In this document: positions 9,271 to 16,511 of the stretch, in pieces | How positions within the stretch are numbered: position 1 is the first letter of the stretch | Layout of the letters: each line of letters opens with the position of its first letter | From: JBIQKZ01 sp044464765 | GTDB lineage: Bacteria; Pseudomonadota; Gammaproteobacteria; Burkholderiales; Burkholderiaceae_B | Reading direction: 5' to 3' | DNA length: 64,000 nt | NCBI GenBank assembly: GCA_044464765.1 | Contig: JBIQKZ010000014.1 | Coordinates: 58,012-122,011 of the forward strand | Notes under the pieces: generated by a model | Told to the model about the DNA's origin: nothing | The model's database searches: none | Seen by the model: only the letters and a program-made list of their open reading frames with translations | Made by a program: the position numbers and the translations under genes

Positions 9271-9330
9271 GCTTCTGATAGAGTCAAAGCCGTTTTATGG
9301 GTTTTGTCAGCGATAAATTATGTATGGTAC

Positions 9331-9359
9331 TTTACACCATAATTTGCTTATGGTGTAAT
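9331..9359 (+). promoter_or_regulatory. Promoter and palindromic operator of the TumE/TumA-like locus
   Basis: TTTACA (9331-9336) and TGTAAT (9354-9359) are spaced 17 bp, a good sigma-70 pair. Overlapping both is a perfect inverted repeat: the 11 bases at 9332-9342 are the reverse complement of 9348-9358, with a five-base spacer. A further half-site TATGGT lies at 9323-9328. This arrangement is typical of autorepressed toxin-antitoxin promoters. The predicted transcript start, near 9366, falls at the point where toxin homology begins, suggesting a leaderless message. Confidence 0.6.
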
Positions 9360-9366
9360 AGACCAT

Positions 9367-9648
9367 ATCAAAGGTACGCTTATCCATCGCAGCCGAAATG
9401 TCTACAAAACAGGCGTCATCGAAGTCGTGATATGGCAGGTGCCGCAGCCGGTCCCGCCGTCAGAACATCCCTACAAATATCGTTTGGTCTATGTCGTGGA
9501 TGGAGAGCGGGTGGTTGGGTATGACAATGAGCGCGGCAAGGGTGATCACAAGCATCTGTTGGGTGCGGAATTGCCTTATACGTTCACTGGGCCGGATCAG
9601 TTGATGACGGACTTTCTGGCCGATATAGAAGGAGTCAGCAATGAATGA
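9367..9648 (+). CDS. TumE-family toxin-like protein with a defective or unusual start
   Basis: The open frame encodes a TumE-type (DUF6516) small toxin: LIHRSRNVYKTG, VVIWQVPQPVPPSEHPYKYR, VVGYDNERGKGDHKH, then a C-terminal FTGPDQLMTDFLADIEG. Recognisable similarity starts at about codon 9367, but that codon is ATC (ATC AAA GGT), where an ATG would be expected. The first ordinary start is GTG 9427, which would drop about 20 conserved residues. The frame has a stop at 9340-9342. The downstream HTH gene overlaps by eight bases. Either a rare start codon is used or an ATG-to-ATC change has crippled the toxin. The family call is good; the functional state is uncertain. Confidence 0.6.
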   Translation: MKGTLIHRSRNVYKTGVIEVVIWQVPQPVPPSEHPYKYRLVYVVDGERVVGYDNERGKGDHKHLLGAELPYTFTGPDQLMTDFLADIEGVSNE

Positions 9649-10018
9649 TCGGACGTTGCATGTGAGGGTTGGCGAGCCAGCTCAAACTTCCCTGGCCCGC
9701 GCGGCGGACACCATGAAGAAGTTGGAGCGTGGCGACGCGGTGGAACCGCATTTTGAGGTTGGCTTTGCTGATGTCGGCCAGATGTTTGCGGTGTTCACTC
9801 CGCGCCGCTGGGAGTTGTTGGCTGCTTTACGCGAAGCTGGTCCGCTATCGATCTCTGCCTTGGCCAAGTTGCTTAAGCGCGACTATAAAAACGTCCATGG
9901 CGATGTAACAGCCTTGATTGAATGGATGGCGATCGAACGCGATGACGATGGGCTAGTGCATGCGCCGTATACCGATATTGCTGTAGGCGTGCATTTGCCC
10001 GATCGAAAGGTCGCGTAA
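9641..10018 (+). CDS. TumA-like HTH antitoxin
   Basis: A 125-residue protein with a winged helix-turn-helix: RRWELLAALREAGPLSISALAKLLKRDYKNVHGDVTALIEWMAIE is a MarR/ArsR-like DNA-binding segment around residues 50-100. It matches the antitoxin partners of TumE toxins. The start ATG 9641 overlaps the toxin gene end and has GGAGTC just upstream, so translation is coupled. It probably neutralises the toxin and represses through the palindrome at 9332-9358. Intact, in contrast to its doubtful toxin partner. The function is inferred from family and position. Confidence 0.68.
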   Translation: MNDRTLHVRVGEPAQTSLARAADTMKKLERGDAVEPHFEVGFADVGQMFAVFTPRRWELLAALREAGPLSISALAKLLKRDYKNVHGDVTALIEWMAIERDDDGLVHAPYTDIAVGVHLPDRKVA

Positions 10019-10044
10019 TGAGCTGTTGCCTGGCAATGCTACCA

Positions 10045-10088
10045 GGCTAAACCTTGCCTCGCGTCAAATGCGGCAGGGTGTAGGCGCT
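10045..10088. repeat. Left copy of a perfect 44-bp direct repeat (att-like)
   Basis: These 44 bases are identical, in the same orientation, to 20210-20253. There they form the last 13 codons and stop of the sulfatase gene. Here they are an orphan: read on the minus strand they encode AYTLPHLTRGKV plus a stop with no gene attached. The copies bracket about 10.2 kb of accessory DNA, the pattern left by site-specific integration at a gene's 3' end. Confidence 0.85.
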
Positions 10089-10106
10089 CGAAGAGGCGGA
10101 GGAAAA

Positions 10107-10391
10107 TCAGCCCGGTTGATGTGTTTCCAGCCAGTCACGCAAGGCCCCATCAATACGTGCCTGCCAGCCTGGCCCGGTAGCACGGAAATCTGCTACCACG
10201 CTGGATGATAGGCGAATAGTGATGCGTTCCTTTGTCGCTTCTTTCTGGGGGCCGCGCCGGCGCATACCGATTTTTGCTTGCAGTTCGGGTGGTAGCACTT
10301 CAGAGGCGGGACGGAACTTTTTCAAGTCGGTAGTGGTGAGTTCGCGAACCTCACCCTCTGCATCAACCAGAGGTTTTTTAGCGCTGTTCAT
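10107..10391 (-). CDS. brnA: BrnA-family antitoxin
   Basis: A 94-residue BrnA-type antitoxin. The N-terminal half contains the toxin-wrapping segment (TTTDLKKFRPASEVLP). The C-terminal ribbon-helix-helix is KERITIRLSSSVVADFRATG followed by GWQARIDGALRDWLETH. It would bind BrnT and its own promoter. The ATG at 10391 overlaps the brnT end by 14 bases, the usual toxin-first order. Its stop lies 19 bases from the left 44-bp repeat, so this pair sits at the extreme edge of the flanked block, as a stabilising module would. Confidence 0.85.
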   Translation of the reverse strand: MNSAKKPLVDAEGEVRELTTTDLKKFRPASEVLPPELQAKIGMRRRGPQKEATKERITIRLSSSVVADFRATGPGWQARIDGALRDWLETHQPG

Positions 10392-10644
10392 ATGCCTTTA
10401 CCTCTCGTCCGTTGGCCTTGCGTAGACTGATGACGCGTAGGCCGGTTTCAGTTGCAGTAAACACCACGACATGCAGTCGTTGTTCAATGTAGCCCACGCC
10501 GATGTATCGAGTTTAGCCGTAGTCCTTGCGTTTATCTGCGTAGACGTGGGCAGTATCGAAATCGAATTGGATCATCCTGTCGGACGACAGGCCGCGTTCG
10601 GCTATGTTCTTGTTGTTTTTCGCGGGGTCGTACGTGATTTCCAC
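10378..10644 (-). pseudogene. brnT: brnT toxin gene interrupted by a nonsense codon
   Basis: Reading from GTG 10644 gives EITYDPAKNNKNIAERGL, then DTAHVYADKRKDYG, then a TAA at 10515-10513, then TRYIGVGYIEQRLHVVVF and ISLRKANGREVKAYEQ to the TAA at 10380-10378. The two parts join in one frame into an 88-codon BrnT ribonuclease with a single stop at codon 44. BrnT proteins usually have Glu in the DYGETRY-like motif here, so a GAA-to-TAA change explains it. The toxin is predicted to be inactive while brnA is intact. A sequencing error is possible but would have to be one substitution. Confidence 0.85.
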
Positions 10645-10648
10645 AAGG

Positions 10649-10696
10649 CAAATTGTACATACAAGTTAGGTTGCTATCAAACAAATTGTGCATACA
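10649..10696 (-). promoter_or_regulatory. brnTA promoter with two direct-repeat operators
   Basis: Two 15-base copies of CAAATTGTRCATACA lie at 10649-10663 and 10682-10696, differing at one base. On the minus strand TTGATA and TACAAT (10657-10652) are 17 bp apart, giving a good promoter whose predicted start falls at about the GTG of brnT. The operators overlap the -10 and lie upstream of the -35, as expected for BrnA autorepression. The start of the message so close to GTG suggests a leaderless toxin transcript. Confidence 0.6.
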
Positions 10697-10881
10697 GTAC
10701 TTATTCCTGCATCGCGTCCGGCTGATGTCCAGTGGGGTAAAAACTGCTACTTGCCATCTAGTACCTTTCGTTGCGCGGGGCGGCCTGTCACCAAAAGGGG
10801 AGCCGACCAAGCGGCGGTTCCGATCAGGGTTTCTCCGGATACACGAGTTTTTTCTTCATTCATATAATTAAATTGCTTACA

Positions 10882-10901
10882 TAATATTATTAATAATATT
10901 A
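10882..10901. promoter_or_regulatory. AT-only 20-bp palindrome upstream of the monooxygenase operon
   Basis: TAATATTATTAATAATATTA is a perfect palindrome 26 bases before the flavin reductase start. It is the likely operator of the MarR-type regulator at 19435-20064 in the same flanked block. No strong promoter elements can be separated from this AT-rich sequence. Confidence 0.5.
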
Positions 10902-10927
10902 CTGATCTAGATAGATAGGTGAAACGC

Positions 10928-11434
10928 ATGGAAGATCAACGGAATTTTAGAGATGCGCTAGGCGCGTTCGTGACCGGCGTCACGATTGTATCCACCGTGA
11001 CGCCGGAGGGTGAGCATCTAGGAGTGACGGCCAATTCCTTTAACTCGGTTTCGTTGGAACCCCCGTTGATACTGGTCAGTTTGGCACGGAGCTTGCGTTC
11101 GTTTCAAGCTTTCGAGCAGGCGACGCATTTTGCAGTGAACCTGTTGACGCGCAAGCAGCAAGATCTGTGCATGCGTTTCGCGCGCCCAGGCGAAGAGAAG
11201 TGGTCAGGGCTTGAGTTTGATGTAGGTTTGGCTGGCATGCCTTTGATTCCTGGGCGGCTGGCGCATTTTGAATGCAGCACCTGGGCCCGTTACGACGGTG
11301 GGGACCATTTGATTCTGGTTGGTGAAGTGCAGGGGTACGCCAACTGCGTTGAGGAAGAGCCTTTGATTTATTTTCGCGGCAGCTTTCCGGGGTTGCGGGG
11401 CGAGTCGTTCAAACAGGAGTCAAAACATGCTTAA
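10928..11434 (+). CDS. Flavin reductase, small component of a two-component monooxygenase
   Basis: A 168-residue FMN-binding split-barrel flavin reductase of the HpaC type: FRDALGAFVTGVTIVSTV, GVTANSFNSVSLEPPLILVSL, FAVNLL and a C-terminal HLILVGEVQGY. It reduces free FAD or FMN with NAD(P)H and passes the reduced flavin to the monooxygenase. I chose ATG 10928 because AGGTGA lies six bases upstream; GTG 10919 is in frame. Its stop overlaps the HpaB-like gene by eight bases (ATGCTTAA), so the two components are translationally coupled. First gene of the operon running to 18966. Confidence 0.88.
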   Translation: MEDQRNFRDALGAFVTGVTIVSTVTPEGEHLGVTANSFNSVSLEPPLILVSLARSLRSFQAFEQATHFAVNLLTRKQQDLCMRFARPGEEKWSGLEFDVGLAGMPLIPGRLAHFECSTWARYDGGDHLILVGEVQGYANCVEEEPLIYFRGSFPGLRGESFKQESKHA

Positions 11435-12896
11435 GGCCGGCCAACAGCACCTTGACAGCTTGCGTGATGGGCGCGTGATCTATGTGGGTGATCAACGTAT
11501 TAGCGATGTGACCACACACCCCTTCTTTCGGCATTGCGCGCAGTCGATTGCAGATATTTATGACATGAAAGCGGCGGACGAAAACCGTGAAGTCATGAGC
11601 TTCGAAGAAGATGGCGGCACCTTCAGTAGCTATTTCCTTCGCGCCAAAAGCTTAGCCGATCTGGACAAGCGCTGCGAAACGCATAAACGTATCGCTCGGC
11701 AGACTTACGGTATGTTTGGACGCTCTCCGGATCATGTCTCCTCGTTTGTCACCGGCATGGCCATGGGGGCGGATGTCTTTGGGCCGTATGCCGATAACAT
11801 TCAGGCTTATTACGAGTATATGCGTCGCAACGATGTGTTCGCCACCTATGCGATTTTGCCGCCGCAAAGCTCACGCAACCCCGAATTTTACAAACATCAC
11901 GATGGCAAGTCGCCTGCACTTCGCGTCGTGCGTGAGGACGATAAGGGCGTCTACATCAGCGGCATGAAGATGTTGGCCACAGGCGCTTTGTTTGCCAACG
12001 AAGTGTGGATAGGCAATATCTTTCCGCTGGCTCCAGAGCAGGTCGACGAATCCATCACCTGCGCGATACCTTGTAATGCGGATGGTCTTAGCCTGTGGGC
12101 GCGCAAGCCTATGGAACCAAATGCGGCTAATGAATTCGAAGGGCCGCTGACTTATCGCTACGATGAAAGTGATGCGATGTTGCTGTGTTCCGATGTTTTC
12201 GTGCCCTGGGAGCGGGTTTTTGTGCATCGCGATGCGCAGTTGGCCAGGGGCATCTACGTGCAGACGGCCGCCCACTCCTACGGCAATCATCAGTCAAATA
12301 TTCGTTTTCTGGCCAAATTGCAGCTCATCGTTGGCCTGGCGTCCCGCGTCACCCAGGCAACCGGGGCGGATCAAGTGCCGGCAGTGCGCGAGGTGATGGG
12401 CCGGATGGCTTCACTGGAGGCGCTGCTGTCGGGGCTCATTGCCGGGCAGATACATGATGCCGAGGACTATCCATCAGTCGGATGGAAATGCCCGAACCGC
12501 CGTTCGGTGTATGCGGCGTTGAACTGGTGCACTGAAAGCTATTCGGAAATCATTGACAAGCTGCGCGAGTTGTGTGGTGGAGGCGTGTTCCAGATGCCTG
12601 CTGACATCTCCGTCATGCGCGATCCCGAGTTGCGCCAGCAGTTCGAGCGTAACTGGGACACCCCTCAGTTATCGGCCGTCAATCGCATGAAGCTATTCAA
12701 GCTGGCATGGGACGTCGTCGGTTCCGAGTTTGCCGGACGACACCAGCAATACGAGAAATTCTATGCTGGAGCCTCATTCATCGTGCGTAACTACAGCCAC
12801 ATGCACGCGCCTTGGGATGCGCTGCATGGCGTGGTAGACGGGCTGCTCGGCAGCTATACCGATGCACCTTACGAGAGCGAGGAGGTTAGCGCATGA
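11427..12896 (+). CDS. HpaB-family FADH2-dependent monooxygenase, large component
   Basis: A 489-residue member of the 4-hydroxyphenylacetate 3-hydroxylase family (acyl-CoA-dehydrogenase-like fold, group D flavin monooxygenases). Visible features are an N-terminal LDSLRDGRVIYVGDQRISDVT, SYFLRAKSLADLDKR, FVTGMAMGADVFGPYADN, the central CSDVFVPWERVFVHRD and C-terminal CGGGVFQMPADISVM. It uses reduced flavin and oxygen to hydroxylate a ring, or a heterocycle in some relatives. The partner reductase lies immediately upstream. The downstream maleamate-type genes suggest a nitrogen-containing substrate rather than 4-hydroxyphenylacetate. GGAGTC precedes ATG 11427. Confidence 0.85.
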   Translation: MLKAGQQHLDSLRDGRVIYVGDQRISDVTTHPFFRHCAQSIADIYDMKAADENREVMSFEEDGGTFSSYFLRAKSLADLDKRCETHKRIARQTYGMFGRSPDHVSSFVTGMAMGADVFGPYADNIQAYYEYMRRNDVFATYAILPPQSSRNPEFYKHHDGKSPALRVVREDDKGVYISGMKMLATGALFANEVWIGNIFPLAPEQVDESITCAIPCNADGLSLWARKPMEPNAANEFEGPLTYRYDESDAMLLCSDVFVPWERVFVHRDAQLARGIYVQTAAHSYGNHQSNIRFLAKLQLIVGLASRVTQATGADQVPAVREVMGRMASLEALLSGLIAGQIHDAEDYPSVGWKCPNRRSVYAALNWCTESYSEIIDKLRELCGGGVFQMPADISVMRDPELRQQFERNWDTPQLSAVNRMKLFKLAWDVVGSEFAGRHQQYEKFYAGASFIVRNYSHMHAPWDALHGVVDGLLGSYTDAPYESEEVSA

Positions 12897-13549
12897 ACGT
12901 CCGCACATCATCGCCCGTGCCGGATAGCGATATATACGCTGCACAGGGGTTCGGACGATCCTCGGGGTTTGGCGAGTCGCCTGCGCTGGTTCTGGTCGAT
13001 TTCGTCGAGGGCTTTGCCGATCCGAACGAGTTTGGCGGCGGCAATATTCCAGAAGCAATAGATCGTTCGCGCGAACTTTTGGGCTGGGCCAGGCGATGCG
13101 GGCTGCCTATAGCGCATACGCGGGTAGTGTTCGCCGAGGATGGTTCCGACGCCAACAGTTTTTCACGCAAGGTACCAAGCTTGCTCAAACTGACCGAGCG
13201 ATCGCCGGCCAGCCGTATCGTCGAAGCGTTACAACCGTTACCCGGAGAACTGGTCGTACGCAAGCGTTTGCCCTCGGCATTCGCTCGCACTGATCTGGAT
13301 GCATGGCTGGCAGCCAGGCGGGTGGACACTCTGATCGTCGCTGGCTGCACGACTTCGGGGTGCGTGCGTGCGACCGCGGTCGATGCGATGGGCGCTGGTC
13401 TACGTGTCGTTGTTGCACGCGATTGTGTCGGGGATCGTGCCCTTGGGCCACACGAGGCGAATCTGTTCGATATGTCGCAGAAGTATGCGGATGTACTGAA
13501 TTCAGTGGAGATATGCGAGATTCTGGATGCTCGCTTAGGGCCGCAGTAA
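12893..13549 (+). CDS. Isochorismatase-fold amidohydrolase, probable maleamate amidase
   Basis: A 218-residue cysteine hydrolase of the N-carbamoylsarcosine amidase/maleamate amidohydrolase (NicF) group. The catalytic triad is visible: Asp36 in LVDF, Lys124 in VVRKRLPSAF, Cys157 in GCTTSGCVRATAVDAMG. It would release ammonia from an amide such as maleamate. ATGA overlap with the monooxygenase gene shows coupling. Placement before a maleate-isomerase-like gene repeats the nicF-nicE order of nicotinate pathways. Isochorismate is an unlikely substrate here. The exact amide is inferred. Confidence 0.8.
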   Translation: MNVRTSSPVPDSDIYAAQGFGRSSGFGESPALVLVDFVEGFADPNEFGGGNIPEAIDRSRELLGWARRCGLPIAHTRVVFAEDGSDANSFSRKVPSLLKLTERSPASRIVEALQPLPGELVVRKRLPSAFARTDLDAWLAARRVDTLIVAGCTTSGCVRATAVDAMGAGLRVVVARDCVGDRALGPHEANLFDMSQKYADVLNSVEICEILDARLGPQ

Positions 13550-13608
13550 CTGTTTAGGGCGAACTTAAGTTCCTGGTTCCCATATTGATTAGTAATAGGA
13601 GAGTTCTC

Positions 13609-14358
13609 ATGGCGGACAGTTTAGGTTTCAGGTTACGGCTGGGCATCATCGCGCCTTCTACCAATACTTCAGTGCAGCCGGAAATGGATGATATGCGACC
13701 TTATGGCGTCACTAATCATTTCGGCAGATTGTATATCCCTGATGAGCCCATACACGACGATGAAGGTTTCGAGCAACTGATGCGCAATATTCGTGCCTCC
13801 ATGGACGAAGCTGCGCGTGTCGTCATGACTTGCCACCCAGACCGGCTCGTGCTTGGCATGTCGTCCGAAACATTCTGGGATGGTTTGGACGGTAGCCGAA
13901 GGCTGAAGGAGCGAATGGAAGGCATTGCCGACGGAAAGCCGGTGACCATGGGTTCCGATGCCGTTATCGAAGCGCTGAAATGCTACGGCAATATCAAGCG
14001 CATCGCCGTCGTGACGCCATATCAGCCGGTGGGCGATGAACAAGTTCGACGCTTCTTCAATGATGCCGGCTACGAAATCGCTGCTCTGGAAGGTTTGAAA
14101 TGCACCAGTCCGGTCAAGATTGCGCACGTCTCGCAGCGTGAGCTGCGGTATGCCTTCGAGCGTGTCAACGATCCATCAGTTGAAGCGATTGTGCAAGTAG
14201 GAACCAATCTGGCGGCGGCGCAGGTCGCGGGTATCGCCGAGTTTTGGTTGGACAAGCCCGTGATTGCAATCAATACCGCGATCTACTGGCATGCGTTACG
14301 CGACAGTGGCGTTACAGACAGGGTGACAGGTTTCGGGTCTTTGCTGACCGAACATTGA
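13609..14358 (+). CDS. Maleate cis-trans isomerase-like (Asp/Glu racemase superfamily), catalytic cysteines absent
   Basis: A 249-residue Asp/Glu-racemase-fold protein resembling maleate isomerase (NicE) and arylmalonate decarboxylase. The N-terminal binding loop APSTNTSVQPEMDDMRP fits the family, as do VVTPYQPVGDEQVRRFF and KPVIAINTAIYWHALR. The two active-site cysteines of maleate isomerases (GCTSGSF- and SCTN-type motifs) appear replaced, by Met84 in LGMSSETFW and Gly198 in VQVGTNLAA. Cys75, Cys125 and Cys165 are elsewhere. ATG 13609 has AGGAGA six bases upstream; a TTG at 13585 is less likely. It may isomerise by other chemistry or catalyse a different reaction. Confidence 0.72.
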   Translation: MADSLGFRLRLGIIAPSTNTSVQPEMDDMRPYGVTNHFGRLYIPDEPIHDDEGFEQLMRNIRASMDEAARVVMTCHPDRLVLGMSSETFWDGLDGSRRLKERMEGIADGKPVTMGSDAVIEALKCYGNIKRIAVVTPYQPVGDEQVRRFFNDAGYEIAALEGLKCTSPVKIAHVSQRELRYAFERVNDPSVEAIVQVGTNLAAAQVAGIAEFWLDKPVIAINTAIYWHALRDSGVTDRVTGFGSLLTEH

Positions 14359-14418
14359 GCCATCCGCCTGGTTCCCGTTTGGGCCCGGCATCATTTTTAT
14401 CTTTTTATGGAGATTCCT

Positions 14419-15600
14419 ATGGAACTCGTTACCAAGAAGTATCTTCGTAGTGTGGCAATTGGCATTGTTTCGGGATTGTTCAGTATGCAGGCATGGGCGG
14501 CGGATGAGATCAAGGTGGGCTTGATGCTGCCGTTCTCCGGCACCTACGCGCAATTGGGTGAAGCCGTGGAAAACGGCTTCAAGCTCTATGTGCAAGAGCA
14601 GGGCGGCAAGCTGGCTGGAAAGTCCGTCAGCTACGTCAAGGTGGATGACGAATCTGAACCCTCCAAGGCGCCGGATAACGTCAACAAGCTGATAAAGCGC
14701 GACGGGGTGGATGCGATCATCGGCACCGTGCATTCGGGCGTGGCGATGGGCATGTTGCAGGCGGCACGTGCGTCCAAGACGCTGATGATCATCCCCCATG
14801 CGGGCACCGATGCGGTGACTGGGCCCATGTGTGCGCCCAACATCTTTCGCAGCTCGTTCTCGAACTGGCAGCCAGCCTACGGCTCGGGCAAGCTGGCGGT
14901 AGAGAAAGGCTATAAGCGTATCGTGACGGTCTCCTGGAAATACACTGCTGGGGAAGAGTCGTTGCGAGGCTTCAAGGATGCCATCGAAGGCACCGACACG
15001 GAGGTGATCGCCGATCTGACACTGCCTTTCCCCAACGTGGAGTTTCAGGCCATCCTGACGCAGATCTCCTCGCTCAAGCCCGACGCTGTCTATGCCTTCT
15101 TTGGTGGGGCTGGTTCGGTGAAGTTTGTCAAGGACTACGAGGTCGCAGGCCTGAAACAGAACATTCCTCTGATTGGCTCGGGCTTCCTGACTGAAGGAGT
15201 GCTGCAAGCCCAGGGCGCGTCCGCCGAGGGCTTGCAGACCACGCTGCATTATGGCGATGGCATGGACAATGCCGTTGACAAGGACTTTCGTACCGCGTAC
15301 AGCGCACAATACAAAATGCCGCCAGACGTATATGCAGTTCAAGGCTACGATGCCGCTCAGATGCTGGCTGAAGGCTTGAAGGCTGTGGATGGCGACGTGA
15401 AGCGCCAAGACGAGATCATCAAGGCGATAGAAGCCATGACAGTGAAAAGCCCGCGTGGCGACTTCAAATTATCGGCGGCGCATAGCCCAGTCCAGGATAT
15501 TTACGTGCGGACTGTGACCAACGGCGAAAACCTCGTCACCGGCATAGCGGCGCAAGCAGTCGGCAGTCCCTCCAAGGGCTGCGCAATGGCTAGCCGCTAA
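14419..15600 (+). CDS. LivJ-type periplasmic substrate-binding protein (importer 1)
   Basis: A 393-residue type I periplasmic binding protein for a branched-chain-amino-acid-family (HAAT) importer. The signal peptide is about residues 1-25 (IVSGLFSMQAWA then ADEIKVGLMLPFSG). The fold shows GTYAQLGEAVENGFKLYV, IIGTVHSGVAM and QGYDAAQMLAEGL. ATG 14419 has GGAGA five bases upstream; ATG 14407 overlaps that site. First gene of a full importer (15627-18966) in the same operon as the monooxygenase, so it probably captures the compound they degrade. Confidence 0.87.
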   Translation: MELVTKKYLRSVAIGIVSGLFSMQAWAADEIKVGLMLPFSGTYAQLGEAVENGFKLYVQEQGGKLAGKSVSYVKVDDESEPSKAPDNVNKLIKRDGVDAIIGTVHSGVAMGMLQAARASKTLMIIPHAGTDAVTGPMCAPNIFRSSFSNWQPAYGSGKLAVEKGYKRIVTVSWKYTAGEESLRGFKDAIEGTDTEVIADLTLPFPNVEFQAILTQISSLKPDAVYAFFGGAGSVKFVKDYEVAGLKQNIPLIGSGFLTEGVLQAQGASAEGLQTTLHYGDGMDNAVDKDFRTAYSAQYKMPPDVYAVQGYDAAQMLAEGLKAVDGDVKRQDEIIKAIEAMTVKSPRGDFKLSAAHSPVQDIYVRTVTNGENLVTGIAAQAVGSPSKGCAMASR

Positions 15601-15626
15601 GAGACGAACTCAGGGGGCGCGCCGTA

Positions 15627-16511
15627 ATGGAGTTCGTGGTTTTTCTCGTGCAATGCCTGAATGCGATTCAGTATGGCTTGTTGCTGTTTCTGATTGCGAG
15701 CGGCTTGACGCTGATCTTCGGTATTCTGGGGGTGATCAACCTGGCCCACGGTAGCCTCTACATGGTGGGCGCCTACATAGCGTATGCGCTCACTCCTGTT
15801 ACGGCTGCACACTTTGGGGGGAATTACGGCATCACGATTTTGCTAGGCGTCACGCTGGCCTGGGTATTCGGCTATTTACTGGAGTGGGTATTCTTCAGTT
15901 TCCTGTATCGACGCAACCACCTGCAGCAGGTGTTGATGACTTACGGATTGATACTGGTTTTGGAGGAGTTGCGCAGCATCTTTTTTGGCAACGACGTGCA
16001 TAGTGTGCCTATTCCAGCATCCATGGCGGGCACGGTTTCCATCGCCGGTGTGATCGACTATCCCGTCTACCGACTGGTCGTAATGGGTGTTTGCGTGGCG
16101 CTCAGTCTAGGGATGTATGCGTTGATACAAAAGACCCGCCTTGGCATGCGTATCCGGGCCGGTTCGGATAATCGAGAGATGACTCGTGCCCTGGGGATAG
16201 ACGCGCCTCGTCTATTTCGCGTGGTGTTTGCGCTGGGTGTCATGCTCGCCATGCTGGCTGGTATGTTGGATGCGCCGATGTCTTCGGTTTATCCAGGCAT
16301 GGGTAACAGCGTGTTGATTGTCAGTTTTGTCGTGGTGGTTATAGGCGGCATTGGTTCCGTGCTTGGCGCTTTTTTTGCGGCCTTGATGGTTGGGTTCGCA
16401 GATACCTTTGGCAAGGTATTCCTTCCCGACTTTGCTAGCGTGGCGGTGTATTTGTTGATGGCGGCGATCTTACTGTGGCGTCCGACAGGTCTATTCGGAG
16501 AGGGAAAATGA
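15627..16511 (+). CDS. LivH-type ABC permease (importer 1)
   Basis: A 294-residue inner-membrane permease. The signature LTLIFGILGVINLAHGSLYMVGAYIAY is near residue 30, and KTRLGMRIRAGSDNREMTRALGID is the cytoplasmic coupling loop. About eight hydrophobic segments. The stop overlaps the next permease start as ATGA. It forms the channel with the LivM-type partner. Confidence 0.9.
   Translation: MEFVVFLVQCLNAIQYGLLLFLIASGLTLIFGILGVINLAHGSLYMVGAYIAYALTPVTAAHFGGNYGITILLGVTLAWVFGYLLEWVFFSFLYRRNHLQQVLMTYGLILVLEELRSIFFGNDVHSVPIPASMAGTVSIAGVIDYPVYRLVVMGVCVALSLGMYALIQKTRLGMRIRAGSDNREMTRALGIDAPRLFRVVFALGVMLAMLAGMLDAPMSSVYPGMGNSVLIVSFVVVVIGGIGSVLGAFFAALMVGFADTFGKVFLPDFASVAVYLLMAAILLWRPTGLFGEGK

Noticed and set aside
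11427..12896. 4-hydroxybutyryl-CoA dehydratase as identity of the HpaB-family protein
   Set aside because: That enzyme shares the fold but is an iron-sulfur protein of clostridial fermentation; an adjacent flavin reductase supports a monooxygenase.
14296..15408. 370-codon minus-strand frame opposite the binding-protein gene
   Set aside because: Antisense shadow of the LivJ-type gene, which has a signal peptide and family motifs.
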